A stretch of DNA of 64,000 nucleotides from an uncultured Ruminococcus sp. (GCA_902795355.1 CADBKZ010000004.1:1-64000); one strand, 5' to 3'; shown: positions 8,186 to 16,584, counted from the first letter of the stretch. The notes: generated by a model not told the origin, from the sequence alone. Numbers and translations are program-made.

Positions 8186-8800
8186 TTAAGGGCGGTCCGG
8201 CGCGGAAGTCCGGTCGGCCGCTTCGCGCTCTTCTTTTCTTGCGCGGATGATTTTAACATTGCGAAGGGTGTACAGAACAAAGGAAAGAACCATCAGCCCG
8301 AGGCAAGCGGCGATCATGGCGAACGACGCGGCCGCGGGAATGTCTTCCCAAACGAAATGGGCAAAAATGGTTGCGTAAAGCAGAACGGTGGTGGCTTTCC
8401 CATGCCATTGGGAGTCGAGCGCCTGACGGTGATAACGGAGCATCACCAACGCGATGATCCCGTTTGCCAGCTCTTTTGCAACCAGAACCGCCAGCGGAAC
8501 CACCAACCGCACATAGCGCACGCAGAGGCAGGCAAGCGTGGCAAGCTGGGTCAGTTTGTCGGCAACGGGGTCGAGGATCCGGCCCACATTGCTCACCATG
8601 CGGAAATGCCGCGCGATGAACCCGTCCACAATGTCGGTAATCCCCGAAACCACCAACAGGATCGCGGAAATCAGATACTGTTGGCGGGCAAGCGCAAACC
8701 AGAGAATCACGGGAATCAGCAACAGGCGGAAAACGGTCAGAATATTCGGAACGGTCAGAACGCGGTTTTGCGGTTCGGTATGCGGGGCGGGGGATTCCAT
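8186..8800 (-). CDS. pgsA: CDP-alcohol phosphatidyltransferase (PgsA-like)
   Basis: The 204-aa membrane protein carries the complete CDP-alcohol phosphatidyltransferase motif D-x2-D-G-x2-A-R-x8-G-x3-D-x3-D in DIVDGFIARHFRMVSNVGRI followed by LDPVADK (residues about 56-82). Family members transfer a phosphatidyl group from CDP-diacylglycerol to an alcohol. Size and sequence around the motif fit phosphatidylglycerophosphate synthase, though a cardiolipin synthase of the same fold cannot be excluded. Five to six membrane segments are apparent. The ribosome site AAAAAAGGAG lies seven bases before the ATG. A perfect consensus promoter precedes it, and the TetR gene follows in the same transcript. 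Confidence 0.82.
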   Translation of the reverse strand: MESPAPHTEPQNRVLTVPNILTVFRLLLIPVILWFALARQQYLISAILLVVSGITDIVDGFIARHFRMVSNVGRILDPVADKLTQLATLACLCVRYVRLVVPLAVLVAKELANGIIALVMLRYHRQALDSQWHGKATTVLLYATIFAHFVWEDIPAAASFAMIAACLGLMVLSFVLYTLRNVKIIRARKEEREAADRTSAPDRP

Positions 8801-8841
8801 ACGTCGGCTCCTTTTTTCTTCATTAACAATTATCTGAATCT

Positions 8842-8870
8842 ATTATAATCGATTCGGAGGATTTTGTCAA
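8842..8870 (-). promoter_or_regulatory. Consensus SigA promoter of pgsA-tetR
   Basis: TTGACA (8870-8865) and TATAAT (8847-8842) match the consensus fully with a 17-bp spacer. TTGTC-AA-GACAA (8864-8875) is an inverted repeat overlapping the -35 box and is a candidate operator. Confidence 0.85.
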
Positions 8871-8932
8871 GACAAATTTTTTGTCTCTGTCAAAAAACGA
8901 AAAATGTCCGACCGCCAAATGCGAAAAAACCC

Positions 8933-8961
8933 TTTACAAATCGGAAAAAAACGTGTATAAT
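8933..8961 (+). promoter_or_regulatory. SigA-type promoter of the ribokinase gene
   Basis: TTTACA (8933-8938), 17-bp spacer and TATAAT (8956-8961). It lies back to back with the pgsA promoter, about 65 bases apart. Confidence 0.85.
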
Positions 8962-9000
8962 AGAAGCGATATTTCCATGAACAGGGGGATGATGAAGCAA

Positions 9001-9924
9001 ATGTTGGAAAAGAATGTTCTGGTTGTGGGCAGCATCAATGTGGATTACGTAATTCATACGGAGCGGTTGCCCAAGCTCGGCGAAACGCTGACGGGAAGCG
9101 GTTTTTCCATGAATTTCGGCGGGAAAGGCGCCAATCAGGCAATTGCCGTTGCAAAGGCGGGGTGCCATGTCAGAATGCTCGGCGCGGTTGGCCGCGACCA
9201 TGGCGGCGACCTTGCGCTGCAAAACCTTGAAACCTTCGGCGTGGATTGCTCCCCCGTTCTGCGGTCGGACCGACCCACGGGAGCCGCGGTGATTACGGTT
9301 TGCGGCGGTGATAACCACATCATCCTCGACGAGGGCGCGAACCGGACGGTTACGCCGCAATGCGTGCGGGATGCGGAAGAGCTGTTCGCATGGGCGAAAT
9401 TTGTGGTGTTGCAGTTGGAAATTCCCGTGGAAACCGTTTGCGAGGCGGCGAAACTCGCCAAGAAAAACGGCGCGAGCGTAATTCTCAATCCCGCGCCCGT
9501 AAAAGAGGTTCCGGCGGAGCTGTTTCCGTTTGTGGATTGGGTGATTCCCAACGAGTTTGAGGCGGAGATTCTGACGGGGATCGCGCAGAACAACGACGCC
9601 GACGTTCGAGCCGCCATAGACGCGTTTCGCGCCAAGGGGTGCGGAAACGCGCTGATCACCCTCGGCAAACGCGGCTGCGCATACCTTGAAAACGGAGAGA
9701 TGCGCCGCTTCGGCGTGTTTTCGGTTCCCGTTGCGGACACCACAGCCGCGGGGGATAGCTTCATAGGTGGATTGTGCGTCAAGCTCTGCGAGGGGGCAAC
9801 GGTCGGCGAGGCGGTGGCTTATGCCACGGCCACTTCCGCAATTACCGTCAGCCGCCGCGGGGCGAGCGCGTCCATCCCGACGGCAGAGGAAGTTCGGGAG
9901 TTCCTGAAAGCCCACCGGATTTAA
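9001..9924 (+). CDS. rbsK: Ribokinase (PfkB family)
   Basis: Ribokinase phosphorylates D-ribose at O5. The 307-aa product (from 9001) begins with VLVVGSINVDYV, has the PfkB signature GGKGANQAIAVAKAG near residue 40, and DTTAAGDSFIGG near residue 248 with the catalytic aspartate. The promoter at 8933-8961 puts the transcript start near 8968, which rules out the longer open frame from 8881. In-frame ATGs at 8977, 8989, 8992 and 9001 all follow or overlap the AGGGGG ribosome site (8983-8988); 9001 best fits family length. No transporter or other ribose gene is adjacent, so another sugar substrate of the same family is possible. Confidence 0.85.
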   Translation: MLEKNVLVVGSINVDYVIHTERLPKLGETLTGSGFSMNFGGKGANQAIAVAKAGCHVRMLGAVGRDHGGDLALQNLETFGVDCSPVLRSDRPTGAAVITVCGGDNHIILDEGANRTVTPQCVRDAEELFAWAKFVVLQLEIPVETVCEAAKLAKKNGASVILNPAPVKEVPAELFPFVDWVIPNEFEAEILTGIAQNNDADVRAAIDAFRAKGCGNALITLGKRGCAYLENGEMRRFGVFSVPVADTTAAGDSFIGGLCVKLCEGATVGEAVAYATATSAITVSRRGASASIPTAEEVREFLKAHRI

Positions 9925-9964
9925 GGCGACGGCTCGCAGCGGCGCATGCCGTTGCGCGGCGTTT

Positions 9965-10095
9965 GTGAATTGAATTTGCAATACAGGTGTGCGAAAAACG
10001 GCTTTTCGCCCGATTCCGGCATATTTCTTCAAAAAAGAGCAAATTTGCACACCGTGTAGCGAAAAAACGCATTTTTTACCGAAAAAAGGAGACGC
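9965..10095 (+). repeat. Two copies of a short 3'-end hairpin motif
   Basis: TTTGCAATACAGGTGTGCGA (9974-9993) and TTTGCACACCGTGTAGCGA (10044-10062), each followed by an A-run, belong to a family of short quasi-hairpins found after stop codons elsewhere in the window (near 2901, 4054, 31249, 31340, 57686, 58628 and 62186). Confidence 0.5.
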
Positions 10096-10103
10096 AACGG
10101 AGC

Positions 10104-10631
10104 ATGCGAAGAATTTTGGTTGCTTACGCCGGCGTCAACGGGATGACGCGCAGTTGTGCCGAACGGCTTGCCAAGGAGCTAAAAGGGACCGACGTTACCC
10201 TTTGCGATCTTGAAAAGGAAATTCCGTCAATTTCCGATTATGATGTTTGCGTGGCGGGGTCCTGCGTGCGGAGAGGAAAACTGCGGCCGGCGGCAAAGCG
10301 ATTTTTGGAAGAGACGATTGCGGGAGAGAGCGATTGCCCGACAGGGGTGTTCCTCTGCTGCGGATTTGCCGACCGGTTCGAGGAGTACCGCGACCGGTTG
10401 ATCCCGAAAGCCGTTCGGGAAAGGGCGTTTCTGATTTCAAATTTCGGGGGAACGCTGAACCCTGCCGGAAAGCCGTTTTGGGATCGCCTGTGGCTGTTTT
10501 TCGCGCGTTTGGGCGTTGTGGAGAGCGAGATTGACGACGGGGAATATACGCCGACGCTTCCCGCCATGAACCCCGAGAATATCGGGCAGATGGCGTTCCT
10601 TGCGAGAACCCTGCCTTTGGTGCAAAAATAA
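10104..10631 (+). CDS. Flavodoxin-fold protein (HemG-like)
   Basis: The 175-aa protein starts RRILVAYAGVNGMTRSCAER, the phosphate-binding region of flavodoxins (compare T/S-x-T/N-G-x-T), then YDVCVAGSCVRRGKLRPAAKRFL. This layout matches the flavodoxin-domain family that includes menaquinone-dependent protoporphyrinogen oxidase HemG, but no heme genes are nearby, so the substrate is open. The FMN P-loop is unusual, with YAGVNG replacing the usual S/T-x-T-G. The start is set by GGAGACGCAACGGAGC before the ATG at 10104. It is a single gene between the ribokinase and tRNA-Lys. Confidence 0.72.
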   Translation: MRRILVAYAGVNGMTRSCAERLAKELKGTDVTLCDLEKEIPSISDYDVCVAGSCVRRGKLRPAAKRFLEETIAGESDCPTGVFLCCGFADRFEEYRDRLIPKAVRERAFLISNFGGTLNPAGKPFWDRLWLFFARLGVVESEIDDGEYTPTLPAMNPENIGQMAFLARTLPLVQK

Positions 10632-10698
10632 GCAATTTTGCACAATAAAGCAGGGAAAAGCCGCGCTTCATTCTGCTAAAATAACTTTTTTGGAAATC

Positions 10699-10727
10699 TT
10701 GACAAATCGGAAGAAACGTGCTATAAT
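10699..10727 (+). promoter_or_regulatory. Consensus promoter of tRNA-Lys
   Basis: TTGACA (10699-10704), 17-bp spacer, TATAAT (10722-10727). The sequence just after the -35 box, AATCGG, is shared with several other promoters in the window. Confidence 0.88.
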
Positions 10728-10748
10728 ATTAAGGTGCCGAAAAAAGGC

Positions 10749-10824
10749 GACCCATTAGCTCAGAAGGTAGAGCACATGACTTTTAATCATGGTGTCCGGA
10801 GTTCGACTCTCCGATGGGTCACCA
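10749..10824 (+). tRNA. tRNA-Lys (anticodon TTT)
   Basis: The 76-base gene folds as a full cloverleaf: acceptor GACCCAT / ATGGGTC, anticodon stem CATGA / TCATG around the loop CTTTTAA, T-arm CGGAG / CTCCG with loop TTCGACT, and an encoded 3' CCA. The anticodon TTT reads lysine codons. Confidence 0.97.
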
Positions 10825-10870
10825 AAAAGAACGCCCCGCAACCGCGGGGCGTTCTTTTTGGTGACCCATC
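10813..10870 (+). terminator. Terminator inside a 58-bp palindrome that includes the tRNA 3' end
   Basis: A GC core (GAACGCCCCGC / GCGGGGCGTTC with an AACC loop, 10829-10854) followed by TTTTT is an ordinary terminator. The complementarity then continues without a mismatch for 27 bp per arm, so the left arm takes in the last 12 bases of the tRNA (GATGGGTCACCA). The right arm ends in TGGTGACCCATC at 10870. Confidence 0.85.
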
Positions 10871-11268
10871 TCTGAAGAACACCGCTCCCGCGATGCGGGA
10901 ACGGAGGGCTGTTCAAGCCGCAAGGCGGCGCAAACTGCACGACATGCAACGCATGTCTGTCGACATCTCCGATGGGGCGTGGCATCACAAGGCACGACCG
11001 CGAACGTTTTTTCATCGTGCGCTTGCAAAAAAGAGAAAAGAAGAGATTTTTTTGTTCCGAATCTTCTATGGAAGGCGCAAAAATACATTTTTTTCATGGA
11101 TTTTCTACAAGAAATGAGGTTTTTTGCCGAATTTTACGAAAAAGTATTGTATTCGGTATATTTTTGTGTTATAATATAATAGATTATGATATAAACATCT
11201 TTCGCGCCCGCGCGTTTTTTTCAATGGAACGATTCCGTTTGGGAGTCCCGTTTTCCGGAGGTGTTTTC
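10871..11268 (+). other. Intergenic region with small hairpins and promoter of the GGDEF operon
   Basis: I see no gene here. Nested hairpins occur: GAACA / TGTTC enclosing TCCCGC-GAT-GCGGGA (about 10874-10915), and GACATGC-AAC-GCATGTC (10941-10957). The promoter TTGTAT (11147-11152), 17 bp, TATAAT (11170-11175) faces the GGDEF gene, leaving an untranslated leader of about 85 bases. The hairpin cluster could be a small RNA or decayed repeat. Confidence 0.5.
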
Positions 11269-12732
11269 ATGCAAGCAAAACAATATCATGATGCCGACAG
11301 CAAAACACGCGGTCTGTCGGCATATGTAATCCTGTTGCCCGCCGTTGTGCTGATTCTGGCGTTGTTTGTCGTTATCGCGGGTGCGTTCGTAAAGTTGGGG
11401 CAGGTGAAAAACCGTCTGTTCGAGGTGTCCGCGAATCAAATAGCGTATTCGCGCATCTGCGGGGAATACCGCGATTATACCGACGCGCTTTCCGCGCAGG
11501 CGGGATTGTACGTCACCTCGGGCGATGCGGAATGTCTGGGCGCTTTCTTTGCACAAGCGAACGCCGCGCTTCCCGCATTACCGTCCGCCGCGGCGGCGCG
11601 TCTCGATGCCGCCGATGTTGCAATACTGCGCGAAGCCGATGCTGGGGTTGGGGAGTTGATCCGGCTGGAATCGGTCGCCATGAAGCTCTACGCCACCGCA
11701 ATCGGCCGTGCGGGAGACCTTTCGGCCTACCCCGCGTTGGAAGCGGTTGAGATCCCCGCGGAGTATCTGGCGCTTTCGGCCGACGAACAAAAGCTGAAAG
11801 CGGGCGAGCTGTTGCTCGGCAGGGATTGTAAGGAATTGGAACAGCGGATCGTTGACCTTGCGAACAAAGCCGTGAACGCGCGTGCCGCCGAAACCGAGGC
11901 CGAGTTTCAGAGCCTCTCCCTGCGGTTAAGGCGGTATACGCGCACGCAGGGGCTTTATACCGCCATTGTCTGCTTGGTTTCGGTTGTGGTCGTTATCCTG
12001 TTTTACGCGCTGTTTCTGGTTCCGCTCACCAACGCTTCCAAGCGGATCCGGAGCGGGAAGAAAATCGCGTTCCGGCATGGACTGCGCGAGCTGAAATACT
12101 TTTCCTCGCTGTACGATCGGCTGATCGACAAAAAGGCCTTGCTGGAGGACGACCTGCGCCAGAGCGCGCGGCTCGATCCGCTAACGGGCTTGCCGAACCG
12201 CCTTGCCGAAAAGCATTTCATCTCTTCCATCCGCCGCTCGAAAGCCAATCTCCCCATCGCCGTTCTCTCGCTGGATGTCAACAACCTCAAACCCACCAAC
12301 GATACCCGCGGGCATGTTGCGGGCGACGCGCTGCTGCAAACCGCGGCAAAGTGCATCCTCGCATGTTTCGGGGATGAAACGGGCCGCAACTGTTTCCGCA
12401 CGGGCGGCGACGAGTTCGTTGCCGTTTTGCAGGACGTTACCGAAGCCGAAGTGCGCGAAAAGATTGCAAAATTCGAGCAGATGCAGCGGGAAGAGAACAT
12501 CAGTGTGGCGGTTGGCTACGCGTATTCGGACGACGTTCACCCCATGGATGTGGACGATCTGTTCCCCGAGGCCGACCGCTTGATGTACCGCAACAAATCG
12601 GATATGAAACGCCAGATGGCAACCGATCAGCTCGCAATGCCGCTGGACGCGGCGGAAAGCGTTTCGCGGGAGACCGTCCGCGCCGGAGAGAACGCTTCGC
12701 GAATCGGAGACCATGGGAGCAGAGACGCATAG
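11269..12732 (+). CDS. Membrane-bound diguanylate cyclase (GGDEF)
   Basis: Diguanylate cyclases make the second messenger c-di-GMP from two GTP. The 487-aa product has a TM helix at residues about 19-40, an extracytoplasmic helical sensor of about 175 residues rich in alanine, a second TM at about 225-247, a short linker and a C-terminal GGDEF domain with LDPLTGLPNR, LDVNNLKPTND and RTGGDEFVAVL. The active-site GGDEF is intact. The inhibitory RxxD site usually five residues before it is absent (the segment reads ETGRNCFRT), so product feedback through that site is unlikely. The ATG at 11269 has GGAGGTG upstream; the upstream open frame lacks this. The EAL gene begins three bases after its stop, making a synthesis and breakdown pair. 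Confidence 0.9.
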   Translation: MQAKQYHDADSKTRGLSAYVILLPAVVLILALFVVIAGAFVKLGQVKNRLFEVSANQIAYSRICGEYRDYTDALSAQAGLYVTSGDAECLGAFFAQANAALPALPSAAAARLDAADVAILREADAGVGELIRLESVAMKLYATAIGRAGDLSAYPALEAVEIPAEYLALSADEQKLKAGELLLGRDCKELEQRIVDLANKAVNARAAETEAEFQSLSLRLRRYTRTQGLYTAIVCLVSVVVVILFYALFLVPLTNASKRIRSGKKIAFRHGLRELKYFSSLYDRLIDKKALLEDDLRQSARLDPLTGLPNRLAEKHFISSIRRSKANLPIAVLSLDVNNLKPTNDTRGHVAGDALLQTAAKCILACFGDETGRNCFRTGGDEFVAVLQDVTEAEVREKIAKFEQMQREENISVAVGYAYSDDVHPMDVDDLFPEADRLMYRNKSDMKRQMATDQLAMPLDAAESVSRETVRAGENASRIGDHGSRDA

Positions 12733-12735
12733 CCT

Positions 12736-14637
12736 ATGCAATATGTAATTCAATTTGATATTGCCGCGATGTTCATAACGAGCGTTCTCATTGCCATGTA
12801 TATCATGCGCCGAGGCTACTCCACCGTTTCGGGGCGGCTGTTCGTGGTACTTATGATCGTAACGCTCGCGGCCGCCGCGTTCGATGTTGGCACCGCCTAT
12901 ACCATTTCCTATGCGAACCGCGTCCCGCTGCCGATGAATTATCTGATCAACAGCCTCTATCTGCTCGCAAACAACGCAAGCGCGATCATTTTCTATGTTT
13001 ATGTGCTTGCCATTGCCAAAGGCAAACATGCGGAGCCGTGGGAGCGGGCGATCTGGCATGGCGCGGCTATTCTGGAAGTGGCGTTGATCGTCGTTTCTCC
13101 GCTGACCACATGGATCTTTTATTTCGATGATGACCGCGTGTACCGCCACGGATCGTTTTTTGCGGTTCTGTATGTTCTCGCGTTCGGAATGCTGTTGTTT
13201 TCCATGGTGCAGATCATCCGCTACCGGAAGCGGCTCAACCGCGCGCAGGCAATTGCCGTCTCGCTTTATGTGCTGGCCGTTATTATCGCGGTTTCCATTC
13301 AGTTTTTCCACAGCGATTGGCTGCTGACGTCGTTTGCAAGCTCGCTGGTGCTGATCGTGCTGTATGCTTCGCTCGAAAAACCGTCGGATTTCATGTACCG
13401 CAATACCTATTGCTATAACGACGTCGCGTTTTACGATTTTCTCTCCAACCACATGGGCAAGTCGAATTTCACGTTCGTAATCGCCGGACCGGAGAACGTG
13501 GACTACCTGAAACGGCTGTTGAGCGACAGCGCGTGGGATTCGCTGATGGAAGGGTTCATCGCGCGGATCCATGAACTGTTCGGCCGGAAAAACGTGTTCT
13601 ATGTTCACCGCTGCCATTTCGCCATTCTGACGTCGGGCGACCCGCAAACAACGGTAATTGAGCCGTTCTTGGCGCAGCTGCCCGAGGACGCGCACTATAA
13701 GGACATTGACATTTCGCTTTCGTACTGCTTCCGCGTCCTGCGGTTTCCCGAGGTTGCCGCAACGGTGGAGCAGGTGCGAACGGCCGTGGATTTTTCCCTG
13801 CGGCAGGAGTATGAAGGCGACCGGATTATTGAAGTGACCGACAACGAACTGAAAAAGATGACGCGCGAGGTGGATGTGCTCAACTGCATCCGGACCGCGT
13901 TGCGCAACGGCCATTTCAAGGTCTACTACCAGCCCATTTTCGAGGACGCGAGCGGGCGGTTCCGCTCGGCCGAGGCGTTGCTGCGCCTGAAAGACCCCGA
14001 ACTCGGCTTCATTCCGCCCGATGAATTTATTCCCATTGCCGAGCGCAACGGGTTGATTACCCAAGTGGGCGGGTTTGTGTTGGAATCGGTTTGCCGCTTT
14101 TGGAACGAACATCACCCCGATCTGCTCGGAATCGAGTATATCGAAGTCAACCTTTCGGCCATGCAGTGCATGCAAAAGGACCTGCCCGAGTGGGTTTTCT
14201 CCATCCTCGAACAGTATCAGGTTCCGCCCGAGCGCATCAACTTGGAAATTACGGAAACCGCCGCCATCAACAACCAAGAGGTTATGGGGCGGAACATGCG
14301 CGAGCTGGTGGGGCGCGGCGTGGCGTTCTCGCTGGACGATTACGGAACGGGCTATTCCAATGTGGATCACCTTGCGGGGCTGCCGCTCGAAATCGTTAAA
14401 ATCGATAAAAGCATCATTTGGAAAGCGGTGAAAAACCCCGCGTCCAATATGATCCTGCACCATTCGTTCCGCATGATCCGCGATCTGGGCATGAAGTCGG
14501 TGGCCGAGGGCGTGGAGACCGAGGCAATGGTTTCCATGCTGCGCGAGATGGGCTGCGACTATTTCCAAGGATTTCTGTATTCGCGCCCGATCCCCGAACA
14601 CGACTTTTTGCTGTTCTTAAAGGAACACCGGAAATAA
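12736..14637 (+). CDS. Membrane c-di-GMP phosphodiesterase (EAL)
   Basis: EAL domains hydrolyse c-di-GMP to pGpG. The 633-aa product has about seven hydrophobic segments in residues 5-215, resembling a seven-helix membrane sensor, a 160-residue linker that may be a remnant GGDEF-like fold, and a C-terminal EAL domain from about residue 375. Catalytic motifs appear intact: EALLRL, VNLSA, LEITET, LDDYGTGYS, KIDKSI, AEGVETE and FQGFLYSRP. Active hydrolysis is therefore expected. It is transcribed with the GGDEF gene and ends before a hairpin. The c-di-GMP riboswitch transcript begins about 140 bases downstream, so the enzymes and the RNA sensor are neighbours. Confidence 0.9.
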   Translation: MQYVIQFDIAAMFITSVLIAMYIMRRGYSTVSGRLFVVLMIVTLAAAAFDVGTAYTISYANRVPLPMNYLINSLYLLANNASAIIFYVYVLAIAKGKHAEPWERAIWHGAAILEVALIVVSPLTTWIFYFDDDRVYRHGSFFAVLYVLAFGMLLFSMVQIIRYRKRLNRAQAIAVSLYVLAVIIAVSIQFFHSDWLLTSFASSLVLIVLYASLEKPSDFMYRNTYCYNDVAFYDFLSNHMGKSNFTFVIAGPENVDYLKRLLSDSAWDSLMEGFIARIHELFGRKNVFYVHRCHFAILTSGDPQTTVIEPFLAQLPEDAHYKDIDISLSYCFRVLRFPEVAATVEQVRTAVDFSLRQEYEGDRIIEVTDNELKKMTREVDVLNCIRTALRNGHFKVYYQPIFEDASGRFRSAEALLRLKDPELGFIPPDEFIPIAERNGLITQVGGFVLESVCRFWNEHHPDLLGIEYIEVNLSAMQCMQKDLPEWVFSILEQYQVPPERINLEITETAAINNQEVMGRNMRELVGRGVAFSLDDYGTGYSNVDHLAGLPLEIVKIDKSIIWKAVKNPASNMILHHSFRMIRDLGMKSVAEGVETEAMVSMLREMGCDYFQGFLYSRPIPEHDFLLFLKEHRK

Positions 14638-14652
14638 ACGCCCCCTTGATTT

Positions 14653-14686
14653 GCTCGGGAAACGCCGTTTGAAGCGTTTCCCGAGC
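14653..14686 (+). terminator. Hairpin after the EAL gene
   Basis: The perfect 13-bp stem GCTCGGGAAACGC / GCGTTTCCCGAGC has an 8-nt loop. It is not followed directly by a T-run, so it may be an inefficient terminator or an mRNA 3'-end stabiliser. Confidence 0.55.
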
Positions 14687-14745
14687 GGGGAAAACCCGTT
14701 TTCGAAAAAAATTCGGAAATTTGGAAAAAATTTTTCAAAAAACTC

Positions 14746-14774
14746 TTGACAAACCGAAAAAAAGGTGGTATAAT
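14746..14774 (+). promoter_or_regulatory. Consensus promoter of the riboswitch-led operon
   Basis: TTGACA (14746-14751), 17-bp spacer, TATAAT (14769-14774). Transcription would start near 14781, about 40 bases before the riboswitch aptamer. Confidence 0.88.
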
Positions 14775-14818
14775 ACACTCGTGTTCGGGGAAAACAGCTT
14801 TGGAACCGGACCGCCGGA

Positions 14819-14945
14819 ATTGCATATACTTGATAAGGGCAAAGCAGTCGAAAGGCTGTGACGCAAAGCTATAGGGGCTTCATTTTAAGTTCGCCAGCTG
14901 CAATCGTTCTCCCGCGGGAGAGTGTTGCAGGTGGTTTTCTTTTTT
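14819..14945 (+). promoter_or_regulatory. c-di-GMP-I (GEMM) riboswitch with terminator
   Basis: The core GGGCAAAGCAGTCGAAAGGC, then GTGACGCAAAGC, then TATAGGGGC and GCCAGCTGC is the GEMM-I pattern, including the GAAA tetraloop and its receptor side. A closing helix can form between ATTGCA (14819-14824) and TGCAAT (14899-14904). A competing hairpin pairs CTGCAA (14898-14903) with TTGCAG (14925-14930), continues through CGTT/AGTG and CTCC/GGAG, and is followed by TTTTCTTTTTT, an intrinsic terminator. The two helices share the same bases, so bound c-di-GMP should block the terminator. I infer an ON switch for the downstream genes. The aptamer call is strong; the direction of control is inference. 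Confidence 0.9.
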
Positions 14946-14979
14946 GGGACCATCCGAATCTGCCGAAAGGGGAATTGCC

Positions 14980-15798
14980 ATGCAGAACAACGAAACAACC
15001 GATCTGCATGCGCAGTATGTCCGGCAAACGGTGGAATCGGGCGTTCCGCCGCTGGAACTCCGCTATACGGCGATCAACGATTGCTATTCCAAAATGCCGG
15101 TCGCATACCGCACCGCAACGTTTGTGAACAGCGTGGTTATGGGCGTGCTTCGGCAAGAAGAATTTTCCTTTGCAACCAACGTTACCGAAACGGGCGTTCG
15201 CTTGGCAAAATGGAACATTCTCGAAGCCGTTCGCCATCTGGAAGCGTTCGCAAACGCGGGGCGGCATGTGGAGTGGATCTCGGTCCGCTGTCCCATTGCG
15301 CTCGCCATGAACGTGGATCTTTACGAATGGATGCAAGCGGTAATCGCCGAATCGGGGTTAAAGGATCCGTCCAAACTTTGTTTGGAGTTCCCGCAATCGC
15401 TCCTGTTTTGCAAGGAATCCAAAGCGCGGCTTTCGGTGCTGGATATGAAGTTGCTGAAAGTTCGCACCATGCTTTCGGGCGTTGGCGGGGTGGATTGCCC
15501 CACCGCGCGCCTGACCGCGATTCCCGTGGACATGGCCTTGCTCGACGAAGCCACCACCGCGCTGACCAACGACCGCAACAAGCCCAACGTGGTTCCAACC
15601 ATGGTGCAGTATCTCAAAAGCATGCGCGTGGACGTAATCGCCAACGGCGTTTCGGACGACGACCAGATCCGCACATTGAACCGCGCGGAGTGCATCGGCT
15701 ACACCACCGCAAAAGACTACCGCGGAACCACGGAGCAAGGCGCGCGCCGCATGACGTTGGCGCAAGCCATTGAACAGAGAGAGGAAGAGAAGTATTGA
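14980..15798 (+). CDS. Degenerate EAL-domain protein, putative c-di-GMP receptor
   Basis: The 272-aa soluble protein aligns by eye with an EAL domain whose catalytic residues are lost. Near residue 22 the substrate strand reads LRYTAINDCYSKMPVAYRTA where active enzymes have YQP...EALLR. LCLEFPQSLL replaces L-x-LEITE, no DDFG is present, and NGVSDDDQIRTLNRAECIGY replaces AEGVET-x-x-Q...LGCDYxQGY. It therefore should not hydrolyse c-di-GMP. Such proteins often bind the nucleotide or a partner. It is the first gene after the riboswitch, so both its RNA and possibly its protein sense c-di-GMP. The start at 14980 has AAAGGGG upstream. It overlaps the next gene by four bases. Confidence 0.75.
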   Translation: MQNNETTDLHAQYVRQTVESGVPPLELRYTAINDCYSKMPVAYRTATFVNSVVMGVLRQEEFSFATNVTETGVRLAKWNILEAVRHLEAFANAGRHVEWISVRCPIALAMNVDLYEWMQAVIAESGLKDPSKLCLEFPQSLLFCKESKARLSVLDMKLLKVRTMLSGVGGVDCPTARLTAIPVDMALLDEATTALTNDRNKPNVVPTMVQYLKSMRVDVIANGVSDDDQIRTLNRAECIGYTTAKDYRGTTEQGARRMTLAQAIEQREEEKY

Positions 15799-16556
15799 AG
15801 CGAGAAGCAAAAAGCGGGACTTCCATCCTGCGCCGTTCCGCAACGGAAATCAAGCGGTATCGCATTCTGCTCCGCTTAACCCCGATCATTCTCGGGATCA
15901 TCGCGTTGGTGTTGATCATCACGTATATTGTCACCATCCTGTATGACCGTTACGGCAGCTTTTCGGTCTCGGTCAATAAATTTGCAAATGTCCGCTATGC
16001 CTTAACGCTTTCGGAAACCACCGATTTTTCATCGCCGGTTTCGCGGCTCAATTCCAAAGCGTCGGTCGATATTACCAACATCGACGGCTCAACGCTCCCG
16101 CTCGATCTTGATTCGCAGGACGGCGAACACAACGGCAAAAACTACCTTGCATATACCTTTTATTGTAAGAACGCGGGGCAGGAAGCGGTAACCTACCGCT
16201 ACACGCTGGCCATTAAGAACGCGTCGCAGGAAATTGAGCGCGCGGTGCGGGTTCGCCTGTATATCAACGGCGAAGCGACCACCTACGCGCGAACCGCCAC
16301 GAACGGGTCGGGTCCGGAAATGGACCTCGATAAGGACGGGAACCGCACCGTTCCCACCACCGAGTTCTGGAAAGGAAGCACGATCGCCACGGGAGATTTT
16401 GAAAACTTCCAAATTGGCGAAGTGACCAAATATACCATCATCGTTTGGCTCGAAGGCAACGACCCCGACTGCACGGACGACATCATCGGCGGCGAGTTCA
16501 AAATCGATATGGAAATGGAAATCCTCGAAACCGACGAAGAAAAAGTCGCGGAGTAA
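15795..16556 (+). CDS. Membrane-anchored TasA-fold-like protein
   Basis: The 253-aa product has a 24-residue positively charged cytoplasmic end, one TM helix (residues about 27-50), and a beta-rich extracellular part starting FSVSVNKFANVRYALTLSE. The segment YTIIVWLEGNDPDC followed by TDDIIGGEF near residue 215 is one I associate with TasA/camelysin-like fibre proteins of Clostridia. It lacks a cleavable signal peptide, so it would stay anchored and could act as a base or accessory for the fibre, as TapA does in Bacillus; this role is inferred. It starts with TTG overlapping the TGA of the EAL-like gene (TTGA), with AGAGGAAGAG as ribosome site, so it is translationally coupled to the riboswitch-controlled gene. 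Confidence 0.68.
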   Translation: MKREAKSGTSILRRSATEIKRYRILLRLTPIILGIIALVLIITYIVTILYDRYGSFSVSVNKFANVRYALTLSETTDFSSPVSRLNSKASVDITNIDGSTLPLDLDSQDGEHNGKNYLAYTFYCKNAGQEAVTYRYTLAIKNASQEIERAVRVRLYINGEATTYARTATNGSGPEMDLDKDGNRTVPTTEFWKGSTIATGDFENFQIGEVTKYTIIVWLEGNDPDCTDDIIGGEFKIDMEMEILETDEEKVAE

Positions 16557-16584
16557 AATTGCCCTTTCCAAACGGCAGTAACTT

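Noticed and set aside
10755..11015. 86-codon minus-strand frame across tRNA-Lys
   Set aside because: Its C-terminus is the translated complement of the tRNA, a familiar false prediction.
12181..14601. 806-codon minus-strand frame
   Set aside because: Antisense of the GGDEF and EAL genes, whose catalytic motifs are intact.
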